From assembly GCF_009936235.1 (NCBI RefSeq), contig NZ_AP022314.1, positions 4,278,001-4,342,000 of the forward strand: a stretch of DNA of 64,000 nucleotides. Direction: 5' to 3'. Position numbers and translations under genes: made by a program. Below the pieces are notes generated by a model, which saw only the letters and a program-made list of their open reading frames with translations, ran no database searches and had not been told where the DNA came from. Each line of letters starts with the position of its first letter. The first letter of the stretch is position 1. The stretch is from Mycobacterium xenopi. Lineage in GTDB: Bacteria > Actinomycetota > Actinomycetes > Mycobacteriales > Mycobacteriaceae. Below are positions 53,709 to 62,950 of this stretch, piece after piece.

Positions 53709-54505
53709 CTACAAAGCGAAGATCGATGCGACCGCTTTGACCTCGTCGCCGACGACGTATGTGAGCGTTGTAACAGTGCGGTCGCTCATTCCGGGACCGA
53801 ACTGGTCGGTCGAGCAGGGCGGGTGCACGTGCGACATGATTTCCAGCTTGTCGCCCAACGCCACCGGCGCATCGTGCTCGATGGTCACCCGCAGCGGTAC
53901 GTTGAGCATCTCGGGATAGCCGGACAGGTAGTCCTCGATCACGCTCCAATACACCGCGTTGTTCATGTGATCGAACAGGTCGATGTCGGTGAAGCGGACC
54001 GGATACTCGTGGATCTCCAGGGCGTCGTCGCGGCTTTCCGCCGTCAGATAGGGCTTCCACCGCAGCCGGTCGATATCGGTGGTGCGGCGCAGGCCGGCCA
54101 AAAAAAATCGTCGGCGATGCGCGCCGGCATCTGGGTATCGCGGTTGATGTTGATCCAGAACGCCTCCGACTCGAGCAATCCGCCCTTGCGCCCATCGATG
54201 CGAACCCGCATCTCGCACCAGCGGTTGGACGTGCCGGAGCACCAGCGCCGCAGCCGCAGCATGTCCTGAAACTTGATCGGCCTGACCAGGTCCACCATGG
54301 TGCGCCGAACGATCCACAGCGGATGCGTTTCCTCAAAACCCAACTCCCGCAGATGGTCCTGGCCGATGTCCTGGATGTGACGGGCGGCCGCATCCAGCCG
54401 CAGCCGGCCTTCGCGGTCGATGTCAGCGACCCGTAGCGGCCATTCCCGTTCGAAGACGGCAGGATGGCCGTCCGGCACCGGCATCATCACTTTGTCCAGG
54501 CTCAA
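53709..54505 (-). pseudogene. acyl-ACP thioesterase-like protein (Rv0466-like), frameshifted
   Basis: The probable start is TTG 54505 (then SLDKVMMPVPDGHPAVFERE) with a GGGGAG ribosome site. The first half runs to ARIADDFF. At a run of eight T on this strand (54100-54107) the frame is lost, and the second half AGLRRTTDIDRLRWKPYL to VGDEVKAVASIFAL is in another frame. Six or nine T would restore it. The protein has two hotdog domains of the acyl-ACP thioesterase family (LDAAARHIQDIGQDHLRELG; FTDIDLFDHMNNAVYWSVIE). The break sits in the longest homopolymer noticed, so sequencing error is quite possible. Confidence 0.87.
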
Positions 54506-54607
54506 CGCGGTACTCCCCTGTGCTCCCCCTAAACGACTTCTGCGAATCATGCCAAACCAGCTAGCTACCGCACCAATCGACGCAGTCGTGCCAAGCCTGC
54601 GAAGCCG

Positions 54608-54635
54608 AACTTCGCAACCCGGTACGCTGACCCTC
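54608..54635 (+). promoter_or_regulatory. ramB promoter: -10 TACGCT, leaderless start, overlapping RamB-like site
   Basis: TACGCT at 54623-54628 is a good mycobacterial -10. The GTG start codon of ramB follows 7 nt later, which would give a leaderless message. AACTTCGCAAC (54608-54618), resembling RamB sites, lies just upstream of the -10, in a position suitable for autorepression. Confidence 0.45.
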
Positions 54636-56051
54636 GTGACCAAGACGTTTGTCGGCTCACGGGTTCGTCAGCTGCGCAAGGAGCGCGGCTTCAGCCAGGC
54701 CGCGTTGGCCCAGATGCTCGACATTTCCCCGAGCTACCTCAATCAGATCGAACATGACGTGCGGCCGCTGACTGTGGCGGTGCTGCTGCGGATCACCGAG
54801 GTGTTCGGGGTGGACGCGACGTTCTTCGCCTCTCAGGACGACACCCGACTGGTGGCCGAATTGCGTGAGGTGATGTTGGACCGCGACTTAAATGTCGACG
54901 TCGACATGACCGAGGTCGCCGAAATGGTTGCCGCCCACCCGAAGCTGGCCCGTGCCATGGTCAACCTGCACCGGCGCTACCGGATCACCGCCGCGCAACT
55001 GGCGGCCGCCACCGAGGAGCGATATTTCGACGGCAGCGGCAGCGGGCTGCTCACCATGCCGCACGAAGAGGTTCGCGACTACTTCTACCAGCGCCAGAAC
55101 TACCTGCACGAGCTCGACACCGCCGCCGAGGACCTCACCATCCGGATGCGCATGCACCGCGGCGATCTGGGCCGAGAGTTGGCTCGCCGACTCACCGACG
55201 TGCACGGTGTGCACATCAACAAGCGCATCGACCTCGGCGACACCGTGTTGCACCGCTACGACCCGAAGACCAAAACCCTGGAAATCAGCAGCCACCTGTC
55301 GCCGGGCCAGCAGGTGTTCAAGATGGCCGCCGAATTGGCCTACCTGGAATTCGGTGAGCTGATCGATGCCATGGTCGAAGAGGGCAAGTTCACCTCCGAG
55401 GAGTCCCGCAAGCTGGCCAGGCTTGGGCTGGCCAACTACTTCGCGGCCGCGACAGTGTTGCCGTATCGGCAGTTTCACGATGTCGCCGAGAACTTCCGCT
55501 ACGACATCGAACGGCTCTCGGCGTTCTACGGTGTCAGCTACGAGACCATCTGCCACCGGCTTTCGACCCTGCAGCGGCCGTCGATGCGTGGAGTGCCGTT
55601 CTCGTTCGTCCGCGTCGACCGCGCAGGCAACATGTCAAAACGACAGTCCGCCACAGGGTTTCACTTCTCGTCCAGCGGCGGCACCTGCCCGTTGTGGAAC
55701 GTCTACGAGACGTTCGCCAACCCCGGCAAGATCCTGGTACAGATCGCGCAGATGCCCGACGGGCGCAACTACATGTGGGTGGCCCGCACCGTCGAGCGGC
55801 GGGCGTCACGGTATGGTCAGCCCGGTAAGACGTTCGCGATCGGGCTGGGCTGCGAGCTTCGCCACGCCCACCGGCTCGTCTACTCGGAAGGACTGGACTT
55901 GTCGGGAGATAACGCCACACCGATCGGCGCGGGCTGCCGGGTGTGCGAACGCGACAACTGCCCGCAGCGGGCGTTTCCGGCGCTGGGCCGCGCGCTCGAT
56001 CTCGACGAGCACCGCAGCACGGTATCCCCCTATCTGGTGAAGCCGGCGTGA
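54636..56051 (+). CDS. ramB: RamB, regulator of acetate/glyoxylate metabolism
   Basis: GTG 54636 gives 471 residues. An N-terminal Xre HTH (VGSRVRQLRKERGFSQAALA, LDISPSYLNQIEHDVRPLT) is followed by the IrrE/DUF955-type and DUF2083 domains typical of RamB (YHELDTAAEDL-like region; a C-terminal CRVCERDNCPQRAF cysteine cluster). RamB represses icl1 and itself in M. tuberculosis depending on carbon source. It is divergent from the thioesterase-like and icl1 genes. The stop overlaps the next GTG. Confidence 0.95.
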   Translation: MTKTFVGSRVRQLRKERGFSQAALAQMLDISPSYLNQIEHDVRPLTVAVLLRITEVFGVDATFFASQDDTRLVAELREVMLDRDLNVDVDMTEVAEMVAAHPKLARAMVNLHRRYRITAAQLAAATEERYFDGSGSGLLTMPHEEVRDYFYQRQNYLHELDTAAEDLTIRMRMHRGDLGRELARRLTDVHGVHINKRIDLGDTVLHRYDPKTKTLEISSHLSPGQQVFKMAAELAYLEFGELIDAMVEEGKFTSEESRKLARLGLANYFAAATVLPYRQFHDVAENFRYDIERLSAFYGVSYETICHRLSTLQRPSMRGVPFSFVRVDRAGNMSKRQSATGFHFSSSGGTCPLWNVYETFANPGKILVQIAQMPDGRNYMWVARTVERRASRYGQPGKTFAIGLGCELRHAHRLVYSEGLDLSGDNATPIGAGCRVCERDNCPQRAFPALGRALDLDEHRSTVSPYLVKPA

Positions 56052-56599
56052 CGGCGCACGTGGGCCGCATCCCGTCGGGGGGTGTGCGCGAGCTCGGGCT
56101 GATCAATTGGGTGCTGGCCAAATTCGGCGCGCGGACCGTCAGCGCCCCGGAAATGCATCTGTTCACCACGCTCGGTCAGCACAAGCGGCTGTTCTGGCTG
56201 TGGCTGCCGTATTCGGGCGCACTGTTGCGCGGGCGGTTACCGCGCGCCGACACCGAGCTGGTGATCCTGCGCGTCGCGCATCTGCGCTCGTGCGAATACG
56301 AGCTACAGCATCACCGCCGGATGGCACGCCGCCGCGGGCTCGATGAGCAGACGCAGGAGGCGATCTTCAACTGGCCCGCGGCGTCCAACCGGCTCACTCC
56401 CCGCCAGCAGGGGCTGCTGAAGGCCACCGACGAGTTCGTCCTCGACCGCTCGATCAGCGACGACACCTGGCAGGAGCTTTCCGGCCATCTCGATCGCCGC
56501 CAACTGATCGAATTCTGCATGCTCGCGGGCCAATACGACGGGCTGGCAGCGACGATGTCCGCGCTCGACCTACCGCTGGACCACCCGGATCACAGGTAG
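56048..56599 (+). CDS. carboxymuconolactone decarboxylase-family protein (Rv0464c-like)
   Basis: GTG 56048, overlapping the ramB stop as GTGA, gives 183 residues. The helical CMD motif DTELVILRVAHLRSCEYELQ includes one Cys and is followed by HHRRMARRRGLDE. The AhpD CxxC is not present. Coupling to ramB suggests a function in the same response, but the reaction is unknown. The last 10 nt overlap the convergent membrane-protein gene. Confidence 0.85.
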   Translation: MTAHVGRIPSGGVRELGLINWVLAKFGARTVSAPEMHLFTTLGQHKRLFWLWLPYSGALLRGRLPRADTELVILRVAHLRSCEYELQHHRRMARRRGLDEQTQEAIFNWPAASNRLTPRQQGLLKATDEFVLDRSISDDTWQELSGHLDRRQLIEFCMLAGQYDGLAATMSALDLPLDHPDHR

Positions 56600-56886
56600 G
56601 TCGAGCTCAGCACGGCCAACGTCAACACGACCGGAAGGACCGGCAGCGCAAATGCGAATGCTGCCCACGGATAGTTTCGCCGCCGGCGCAGCCGCCAGCC
56701 CCACCACCCGGCGCACGCGGCCAGCACCAGCGACAAGATGAGCACCACCGCGCTCCACCGGCTCACCGTCGTGGTGGCAGCGCCGATCGAGATTGCCAGC
56801 AGCCAGCCGATATAACCGACCAGGACTCCGGCGACGACACCGAGAATCGTCGCGCCGTGCTCCGGCCCGTCGCCCAGCAGCAGCAT
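56590..56886 (-). CDS. small membrane protein (Rv0463-like)
   Basis: ATG 56886 overlaps the lpdC stop as ATGA and gives 98 residues. It has three hydrophobic segments (GVVAGVLVGYIGWLLAISIG; AVVLILSLVLAACAGWW; ALPVLPVVLTLAVL) separated by a basic stretch RLRRRRNYP. It is co-transcribed with lpdC as in M. tuberculosis. Function unknown. Confidence 0.83.
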   Translation of the reverse strand: MLLLGDGPEHGATILGVVAGVLVGYIGWLLAISIGAATTTVSRWSAVVLILSLVLAACAGWWGWRLRRRRNYPWAAFAFALPVLPVVLTLAVLSSTYL

Positions 56887-58283
56887 CAGAAGTTGATCAT
56901 GTGGCCAACCAGACCGTGGAAGCATTCCTGCAGTGCCTCCGACATCGTCGGATGGGTGTGCACGTTGCGCGCCAACTCATTCGCGCTCAGGTCCCACTTT
57001 TGCGCCAACGTGAGCTCGGGCAGCAGCTCGGACACGTCGTGGCCGACCAGATGCCCCCCGAGCAATTCGCCGTAGCGGGCGTCGGCGACGAGTTTGACGA
57101 AACCGCTCGGATCGCCGAGCCCATGCGCTTTTCCGTTGGCGGTGAACGGGAACTTGGCAACCTTGACGTCGTAGCCCTCGTCGCGGGCCTGCTGCTCGGT
57201 GAGCCCGAAACTGGCGACCTGCGGCTGGCAGAAGGTGGCGCGCGGCAGCATACGATAGTCGCCGAGCGTCAAAGTCTCTGCGCCGGCGATGGTTTCGGCT
57301 GCAATTACACCCTGTGCCTCGGCAACGTGCGCGAGCATTGCCTTACCGGTTACGTCGCCGATCGCGTAGATGTGGCCCACGCTGGTGCGCATGTTGTCGT
57401 TGATACCGATAGCATTGCCGTCGGTCAGCGCCACACCCGCCTTCTCCAGGCCGTAGCCCTCGACGTTGGGTGCAAAACCGATGGCCTGCAACACTTTTTC
57501 GGCAGTGAGCTCTTGAGGTTGGCCGTCCCTGCTGACCGTGACGCTCACCTGGGTGCCATCGTCATTGATGCCCTCGACCTTGGTCCCGGTGAGGATCTTG
57601 ACCCCGAGTTTCTTGAACTGCTTCTCGATTTCTTTGGACACGTCGGCGTCTTCGTTGGGCAGCGCCCTCGGCAGAAACTCGACGATCGTCACATCGACAC
57701 CGTAATTAGACAGCACGTAGCCGAACTCCATGCCGATCGCGCCGGCCCCGGCGATGACGATCGACGTGGGTAGCTCCCGAGTCATGATCAGCTCTTCGTA
57801 CGTGACGACGTTTCGCGAAAGCGATGTGCCCGGCACCAGTCGCGTGCTACTGCCGGTGGCGATGATCGCGTGGTCGAAGGTCACGGACTGTGTGCCGCCG
57901 TCGTTGAGCTCGACCGAAACGGTGTTGGCGTCGACAAAGCTGCCGTAGCCGTGGATCTCGGTGATCTTGTTCTTCTTCATCAAGAAGTGGACACCGGCAA
58001 CGCGACCCTCGGCCACCTTGCGGCTGCGGTCGTAGGCGATGCCGTAGTCGAGGCTCACCTCGCCGCTGATGCCGAACGTTTTGGCTTCCTTGGTGACGAT
58101 GTGGGCCAGTTCGGCGTTGCGCAGTAGCGACTTGGACGGGATGCAGCCGACGTTGAGGCATACCCCGCCCCAGTACTTGGGTTCGACGACTGCGGTGTTC
58201 AGCCCCAGTTGCGCGGCCCGAATGGCTGCGACGTAGCCGCCGGGACCCGCTCCGAGAACGACGACATCGTAGTGAGAACTCAC
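56886..58283 (-). CDS. lpdC: LpdC, dihydrolipoamide dehydrogenase
   Basis: GTG 58283 is chosen because AGGGTGG lies about 7 nt before it and it gives 465 residues, near the 464 of M. tuberculosis; GTG 58292 is an in-frame alternative. The protein has the FAD motif VVLGAGPGGYVAAIRAAQLG, the redox-active pair GGVCLNVGCIPSK, the NAD motif IAGAGAIGMEFGYVL and the C-terminal HTHPTMSEALQECFHG with the catalytic His-Glu pair. It is the E3 subunit of pyruvate dehydrogenase and the peroxynitrite reductase complex. Confidence 0.97.
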   Translation of the reverse strand: MSSHYDVVVLGAGPGGYVAAIRAAQLGLNTAVVEPKYWGGVCLNVGCIPSKSLLRNAELAHIVTKEAKTFGISGEVSLDYGIAYDRSRKVAEGRVAGVHFLMKKNKITEIHGYGSFVDANTVSVELNDGGTQSVTFDHAIIATGSSTRLVPGTSLSRNVVTYEELIMTRELPTSIVIAGAGAIGMEFGYVLSNYGVDVTIVEFLPRALPNEDADVSKEIEKQFKKLGVKILTGTKVEGINDDGTQVSVTVSRDGQPQELTAEKVLQAIGFAPNVEGYGLEKAGVALTDGNAIGINDNMRTSVGHIYAIGDVTGKAMLAHVAEAQGVIAAETIAGAETLTLGDYRMLPRATFCQPQVASFGLTEQQARDEGYDVKVAKFPFTANGKAHGLGDPSGFVKLVADARYGELLGGHLVGHDVSELLPELTLAQKWDLSANELARNVHTHPTMSEALQECFHGLVGHMINF

Positions 58284-58310
58284 CGTGCCCACCCTAGTGG
58301 GATCCGATAC

Positions 58311-58338
58311 CCATCCGTCATCGTGGTCGCTCCGAATA
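58311..58338 (+). promoter_or_regulatory. SigK-type promoter of mpt83
   Basis: CCATCC (58311-58316), 16-nt spacer, CGAATA (58333-58338) matches the SigK consensus known from M. tuberculosis mpt70/mpt83. The mpt83 ATG is 62 nt beyond the -10. Equivalent elements precede dipZ and mpt70. Confidence 0.75.
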
Positions 58339-58400
58339 CCCGATGTCCGACCAGGAGGGCGGCGGCAGCAGGCCGTCCGTGACGCAGGAGTGACAACCCG

Positions 58401-59066
58401 ATGACGAACATTTCGACCAAGACACTCGCGGCGGCCGGCCTTGCGGCCACCGCCATCGTGGGCTTCGCGGCTTGCTCAAGCCACAAGTCCGAGTCGGAGC
58501 AGACGACAAGCATGAAGCCGGCCACCAGCACGGCTGCACCCGCGACGTCGTCGGCGATGGCGGACCCGGCGGCCGACCTGGTCGGTCCCGGGTGCTCGGA
58601 CTATGCGGCGCTGCACCCCAGCGGTCCGGCCTCGGTGGCCGGCATGGCGCAGGACCCGGTTGCCACCGCCGCGTCGAACAACCCGATGCTTTCGACGCTG
58701 ACGTCGGCGCTCTCAGGCCAGCTGAATCCGAACGTGAACCTGGTCGATACCCTCAACAACGGTCAATACACGGTGTTCGCCCCGACCAACGACGCCTTCA
58801 ACAAGCTCCCGGCGGGCACGATCGACCAGCTCAAGACCGACTCGCAGATGCTGAAAAGCATCCTGACCTACCACGTGGTGCAGGGCCAGCTGAGCCCGGC
58901 AAAGGTCGACGGCACACACAAAACCCTCCAAGGCGCTGACGTGACGGTGGCCGGCCAGGGCAACGACCTCAAAGTCAACAACGCCGGACTGGTCTGCGGC
59001 GGGGTCCATACCGCCAACGCGACGGTGTACATGATCGACACGGTGCTGATGCCGCCCGCGCAGTAA
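58401..59066 (+). CDS. mpt83: MPT83-like fasciclin-domain lipoprotein
   Basis: The 221-residue protein starts at ATG 58401 after CAGGAG. It has a lipobox IVGFAACSS with acylated Cys at residue 25, a Ser/Thr/Ala-rich linker, and one FAS1 domain (LVDTLNNGQYTVFAPTNDAF; LKSILTYHVVQGQLSP; ATVYMIDTVLMPP). It is very similar to the MPT70-like protein 2 kb downstream. MPT83 is a surface lipoprotein antigen of the SigK regulon. Confidence 0.94.
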   Translation: MTNISTKTLAAAGLAATAIVGFAACSSHKSESEQTTSMKPATSTAAPATSSAMADPAADLVGPGCSDYAALHPSGPASVAGMAQDPVATAASNNPMLSTLTSALSGQLNPNVNLVDTLNNGQYTVFAPTNDAFNKLPAGTIDQLKTDSQMLKSILTYHVVQGQLSPAKVDGTHKTLQGADVTVAGQGNDLKVNNAGLVCGGVHTANATVYMIDTVLMPPAQ

Positions 59067-59079
59067 TCACCCGGCCGTC

Positions 59080-59115
59080 ATGCACGGCAGTCCGGTTTGC
59101 CGGACTGCCGTGCAT
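59080..59115 (+). terminator. perfect hairpin after mpt83
   Basis: ATGCACGGCAGTCCGG, loop TTTG, then its perfect complement: a 16-bp GC-rich stem 14 nt after the mpt83 stop. There is no T-tract, which is usual for mycobacterial stem-only terminators. It separates mpt83 from the dipZ promoter. Confidence 0.7.
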
Positions 59116-59151
59116 GCTGTTGCGGCCCAACCGATCCGGCGCTTTGCCCAC

Positions 59152-59179
59152 CCATCCGTGGCCGATGCGGCAGCGAATA
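59152..59179 (+). promoter_or_regulatory. SigK-type promoter of dipZ, leaderless
   Basis: CCATCC (59152-59157), 16-nt spacer, CGAATA (59174-59179). The ATG at 59186 lies 6 nt after the -10, so the message should be leaderless. This rules out the in-frame ATG at 59165, which lies inside the promoter. Confidence 0.72.
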
Positions 59180-59185
59180 ACGGAT

Positions 59186-60939
59186 ATGTTCACCCTCGCG
59201 CTGATCGGCTTCGTCGGCGGCCTGATCACTGGTATTTCACCGTGCATCCTCCCGGTCTTGCCGGTGATCTTTTTCGCCGGCGCGCAACGCGCCCCGGCGA
59301 CTCCGCCCAGGCGGCGGACTCCGGTGGCGCCGTCGTCGTCGCAGCGAAGCGCTCACTGTCGGAAACCTTGCGGCCTTACCTGGTGATCGGTGGACTGGTG
59401 CTGAGCTTCAGCCTGGTCACCCTGCTCGGCTCGGCGTTGCTGTCACTGCTGCACCTGCCGCAAGACGCGATTCGCTGGGTCGCGCTGGCGGCGTTGGTGG
59501 CGATCGGGTTGGGCCTCATCTTCCCCCGGTTCGAACAGCTGCTGGAGCGCCCGTTCACCCGCATACCCCAGATGCGGATCACCACCCGCCGCAACGGCTT
59601 CGGGCTGGGTCTGGCGCTCGGCGTGCTGTATGTGCCGTGCGCGGGCCCGGTGCTGGCCGCGATCGTCGTCGCCGGGGCCACCGCGAGCATCGGCGTGGGA
59701 GTTGTCGTGCTCACCGTGGCGTTCGCGGTGGGCACCGCGGTGCCGTTGTTGTTCTTCGCTTTGGCCGGCCAGCGGGTGGCCGAACGGGTCAGTGCTTTTC
59801 GGCGGCGTCAGCGTGAGATTCGTGTCGCCGCAGGCATTGTGACGATTTTGCTCGCTGTTGCGTTGGTCTTGAACCTGCCTGCGGTGCTGCAGCGCGCGAT
59901 TCCCGACTACACCAACTCACTGCAGGAGAAAGTCGGCGGCGGCGAGCAGATCCGGCAGAAGCTCAATCTGGGCGGGATCGTCACCGACCAGAACAGGCAG
60001 CTGTCGAACTGCAGCAACGGGGCCTCGCAGCTGGAAAACTGCGGCCCGGCACCCGATCTCAAAGGCATCGCCGCATGGCTGAACACGCCCGGCAACAAAC
60101 CCGTCGACCTGCGCTCGCTGCGCGGCAAGGTGGTGCTCATCGACTTTTGGGCGTATTCGTGCATCAACTGCCAACGCGCCATCCCGCACGTCGAAGGCTG
60201 GTACCGGGCCTACAAAGACAGCGGCCGCGGTTTCGAGGTGATCGGCGTGCACACCCCCGAGTACGCATTCGAGAAGGTCACCGGCAACGTCGAAAAGGGC
60301 GCCGCCGACTTGGGCATCACCTACCCGATCGCGCTGGACAACGGTTACTCCACCTGGACTAACTACCGCAACAGGTATTGGCCCGCTGAGTACCTGATCG
60401 ACGCCAACGGAGTGGTGCGGCATATCAAGTTCGGCGAGGGCGACTACACCGTCACCGAGCGGCTGATCAGGCAACTGCTCACCGACGCCGATCCTGGGGT
60501 CAGGCTGCCCCCGGCCGTCGACGCGCCCGATCTCACCCCCAAGCAGCACACCACCCCCGAGACCTACCTCGGGGTCGGCAAGGTGGTCAACTACGCCGGC
60601 GGCGGGGTATACGACGAGGGCACCGCCACATTCAGCTATCCGCCGAGCCTGCCCGCGGACAGCTTCGCGCTGAGCGGCCCCTGGTCATTGGACTATCAGG
60701 GCGCCACCGCCCAGGACGACAACTCGAGCATCGAACTCAACTATCACGCCAAGAACGTCTACCTCGTCGCCGGCGGCACCGGGACGGTCACGGTGATCCG
60801 TGACGGCAAGTCGACGGCGCTACCGATCAGCGGACCACCGACGTCCCATCAAATCGTCTCCGGCGACCGGGTGGCGTCCGGAACACTGGAGGTGCGCCTC
60901 ACCAAGGGGCTGCAGGTGTACTCCTTCACCTACGGCTGA
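59186..60939 (+). pseudogene. dipZ: DipZ, CcdA-thioredoxin fusion protein, frameshifted near the N-terminus
   Basis: The leaderless ATG 59186 begins MFTLALIGFVGGLITGISPC, the first helix of the CcdA-type membrane domain with its CPxxC-like cysteine. At 59292-59300 the frame changes. The rest (DSAQAADSGGAVVVAAKRSL through the membrane domain with LYVPCAGPVLAAIVVAG, the thioredoxin-like domain with SCINCQRAIPHVEGW, and a C-terminal carbohydrate-binding-like domain) is in the next frame to 60939. One extra G restores about 585 residues. DipZ passes reducing power across the membrane. The break falls in CCCCGG, and sequencing error is possible. Confidence 0.87.
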
Positions 60940-60962
60940 ACGCAATCCGCGCCATGTGTGAC

Positions 60963-60990
60963 CCGTCCAACAGGTGGTCGGCTCCGAAGA
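60963..60990 (+). promoter_or_regulatory. SigK-type promoter of mpt70
   Basis: CCGTCC (60963-60968), 16-nt spacer, CGAAGA (60985-60990). It differs from the CCATCC/CGAATA consensus at two positions but keeps the exact spacing. The mpt70 ATG is 48 nt downstream. Confidence 0.6.
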
Positions 60991-61038
60991 ATCCATGTCC
61001 GGGTGTCAACACAGGCAGTCACCAAAGGAGTAAAGGCA

Positions 61039-61626
61039 ATGAAAATCGCAACCAAGACGCTGGCGGCGACCGGTTTTGCCGCGGCCACGATGGTGGGTCT
61101 CGCGGTGGGCATGTCGCCGACCGCGTCGGCAGCCGATCTGGTCGGCCCGGGATGCGCGGACTACGCGGCGCTGCATCCCAGCGGTCCCGCGTCGGTGGAA
61201 GGCATGTCGCAGGACCCGGTCGCGACCGCGGCGTCGAACAACCCCGAGCTGACCACACTGACCGCGGCGGTCTCCGGCCAGCTCAACCCGCAGGTCAACC
61301 TGGTCGACACCCTCAACAACGGTCAGTACACCGTTTTCGCGCCGACCGATGATGCGTTCAACAAGCTCCCCTCGTCGACCATCGACCAACTGAAGACCAA
61401 CGCGGACTTGCTGAAAAGCATCCTGACCTACCACGTGGTGCAGGGCCAGCTGAGCCCCGCCAAGATCCCCGGCACGCACAAGACGCTGCAGGGCGGCAAC
61501 GTGACGGTGACCGGTCAGGGCAACAACCTGCGGATCAACAACGCCGGGCTGGTGTGCGGCGGAGTGCCCACCGCCAACGCGACGGTGTACATGATCGACA
61601 CCGTGCTGATGCCACCCGGTATGTAG
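61039..61626 (+). CDS. mpt70: MPT70-like secreted fasciclin-domain protein
   Basis: ATG 61039 after AAAGGAG gives 195 residues. The signal peptide (TLAATGFAAATMVGLAVGMS, cleavage after ASA near residue 31) lacks a lipobox, so the protein is secreted rather than anchored. One FAS1 domain follows (LVDTLNNGQYTVFAPTDDAF; LTYHVVQGQLSPAK). It is a close paralogue of the MPT83-like protein, as in M. tuberculosis, with dipZ between them. Confidence 0.93.
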   Translation: MKIATKTLAATGFAAATMVGLAVGMSPTASAADLVGPGCADYAALHPSGPASVEGMSQDPVATAASNNPELTTLTAAVSGQLNPQVNLVDTLNNGQYTVFAPTDDAFNKLPSSTIDQLKTNADLLKSILTYHVVQGQLSPAKIPGTHKTLQGGNVTVTGQGNNLRINNAGLVCGGVPTANATVYMIDTVLMPPGM

Positions 61627-61660
61627 GCGACACCCGAACCCTGCCCGGATTCGCGCCGTC

Positions 61661-62950
61661 GTGATCGCCGACCGTTTAGCAGAATTGTTCTGCGAGGTCG
61701 TCGGATTTACGCTTCCGGTGCGAATCCGGGCGTGGGACGGCAGCGAGGCCGGGCCGTCCAGCGCGCCCGTGCTGGTCATCCGCTCACGGCGTGCGCTACG
61801 CCGATTGCTCTGGGCACCAGGGGAATTGGGCCTCGCACGGGCGTACGTGTCTGGCGACATCGACGTCGACGGCGACCTTGCCGACGGCTTGCGACTGGCC
61901 TGGGCCGGTGCCCGGCAGTCGAACAACCGGCACCGAACTGGGCGAATCTCGTGGCGGGACAAGACAAGAGCAGTGCTCGTCGCGGCAAGCTTAGGAGCGC
62001 TCGGAGCGCCGCCCGCCCCGCCCGCCGCTGAGGCGCGGCTGACCGGTCGGCGACACTCCCGCAGGCGGGACCGGGCGGCGATCGCGCACCACTACGACCT
62101 GTCCAACGAGTTCTATCGGCTGCTGCTCGACGAGCAGATGACCTACTCGTCGGCGTATTTCACCCACGACGGACAGTCGCTCGACGAGGCGCAGACCGCG
62201 AAACTGGATCTGATCTGCCGCAAGCTGGACCTCCGCCCAGGCATGCGGCTGCTGGACGTCGGCTGCGGCTGGGGGTCGCTAATCTGTTATGCGGCAACGC
62301 ATTACGGCGTGCACGCCACCGGGATTACGCTGTCGCAGCAACAACGGGACTTCATCGCCGGTCGGCTGGCCGAACGCCGGGTGGACAACGTCGACGTGAG
62401 ACTGCTGGACTACCGCGATTTCGACGCGCTGCCTGGTACCAGCGAGTCTTTCGATGCGGTCAGCTCGATCGAGATGGGCGAGCACGTCGGCGAAAAGCGC
62501 TACCTCGACTATGCGCGCATGCTGTTTCGGGCACTCACGCCGACGGGGCGGCTCCTGCTGCAGCAGATGTCGCGGCGAAGCGATGCCGCGCCGGGCGGTG
62601 GGCCGTTCATCGAGCGCTACATCGCGCCCGACATGCACATGCGCCCACTGGCGCACACGCTGAGTTATCTAGAGAAGGCGGGCTTCGAGGTGCGCGACGT
62701 CGAGGCCATGCGCGAACACTACGCACGCACCGCACGGCACTGGATCGAGACATTCGACAAGCACTACGACCAGTTCGTCGCCCTGCAGGGCGACCAGGCG
62801 GCCCGGGTGTGGCGGCTGTATCTGGTGGGCGGCGCGCTGGCGTTCGAGCAGGGCCGCATGGGCGTCGACCAGATTCTGGCGGTCAAGCCCACCGCCGACG
62901 GTCAGGCCGCGATGCCGTGGACCCGCCCTTGGGCGACGCCGGCGTCATAG
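61661..62950 (+). CDS. cyclopropane-fatty-acyl-phospholipid synthase family protein
   Basis: GTG 61661 gives 429 residues. An N-terminal SCP2-like/Cfa domain (LVIRSRRALRRLLWAPGELG, ARAYVSGDIDVDGDLADGLR) is followed by HHYDLSNEFYRLLLDEQMTY, the SAM motif LLDVGCGWGSLICYAATHYG and SSIEMGEHVGEKRYLDYARM. This is the Cfa type, acting on unsaturated phospholipid chains, rather than the shorter mycolate type. It starts 34 nt after mpt70. The 3' end overlaps the convergent dxs gene by 68 nt. Confidence 0.9.
   Translation: MIADRLAELFCEVVGFTLPVRIRAWDGSEAGPSSAPVLVIRSRRALRRLLWAPGELGLARAYVSGDIDVDGDLADGLRLAWAGARQSNNRHRTGRISWRDKTRAVLVAASLGALGAPPAPPAAEARLTGRRHSRRRDRAAIAHHYDLSNEFYRLLLDEQMTYSSAYFTHDGQSLDEAQTAKLDLICRKLDLRPGMRLLDVGCGWGSLICYAATHYGVHATGITLSQQQRDFIAGRLAERRVDNVDVRLLDYRDFDALPGTSESFDAVSSIEMGEHVGEKRYLDYARMLFRALTPTGRLLLQQMSRRSDAAPGGGPFIERYIAPDMHMRPLAHTLSYLEKAGFEVRDVEAMREHYARTARHWIETFDKHYDQFVALQGDQAARVWRLYLVGGALAFEQGRMGVDQILAVKPTADGQAAMPWTRPWATPAS

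Noticed and set aside
59165..59185. ATG 59165 as the dipZ start
   Set aside because: It lies inside the SigK-type promoter, between the -35 and -10 elements; ATG 59186 fits a leaderless start.
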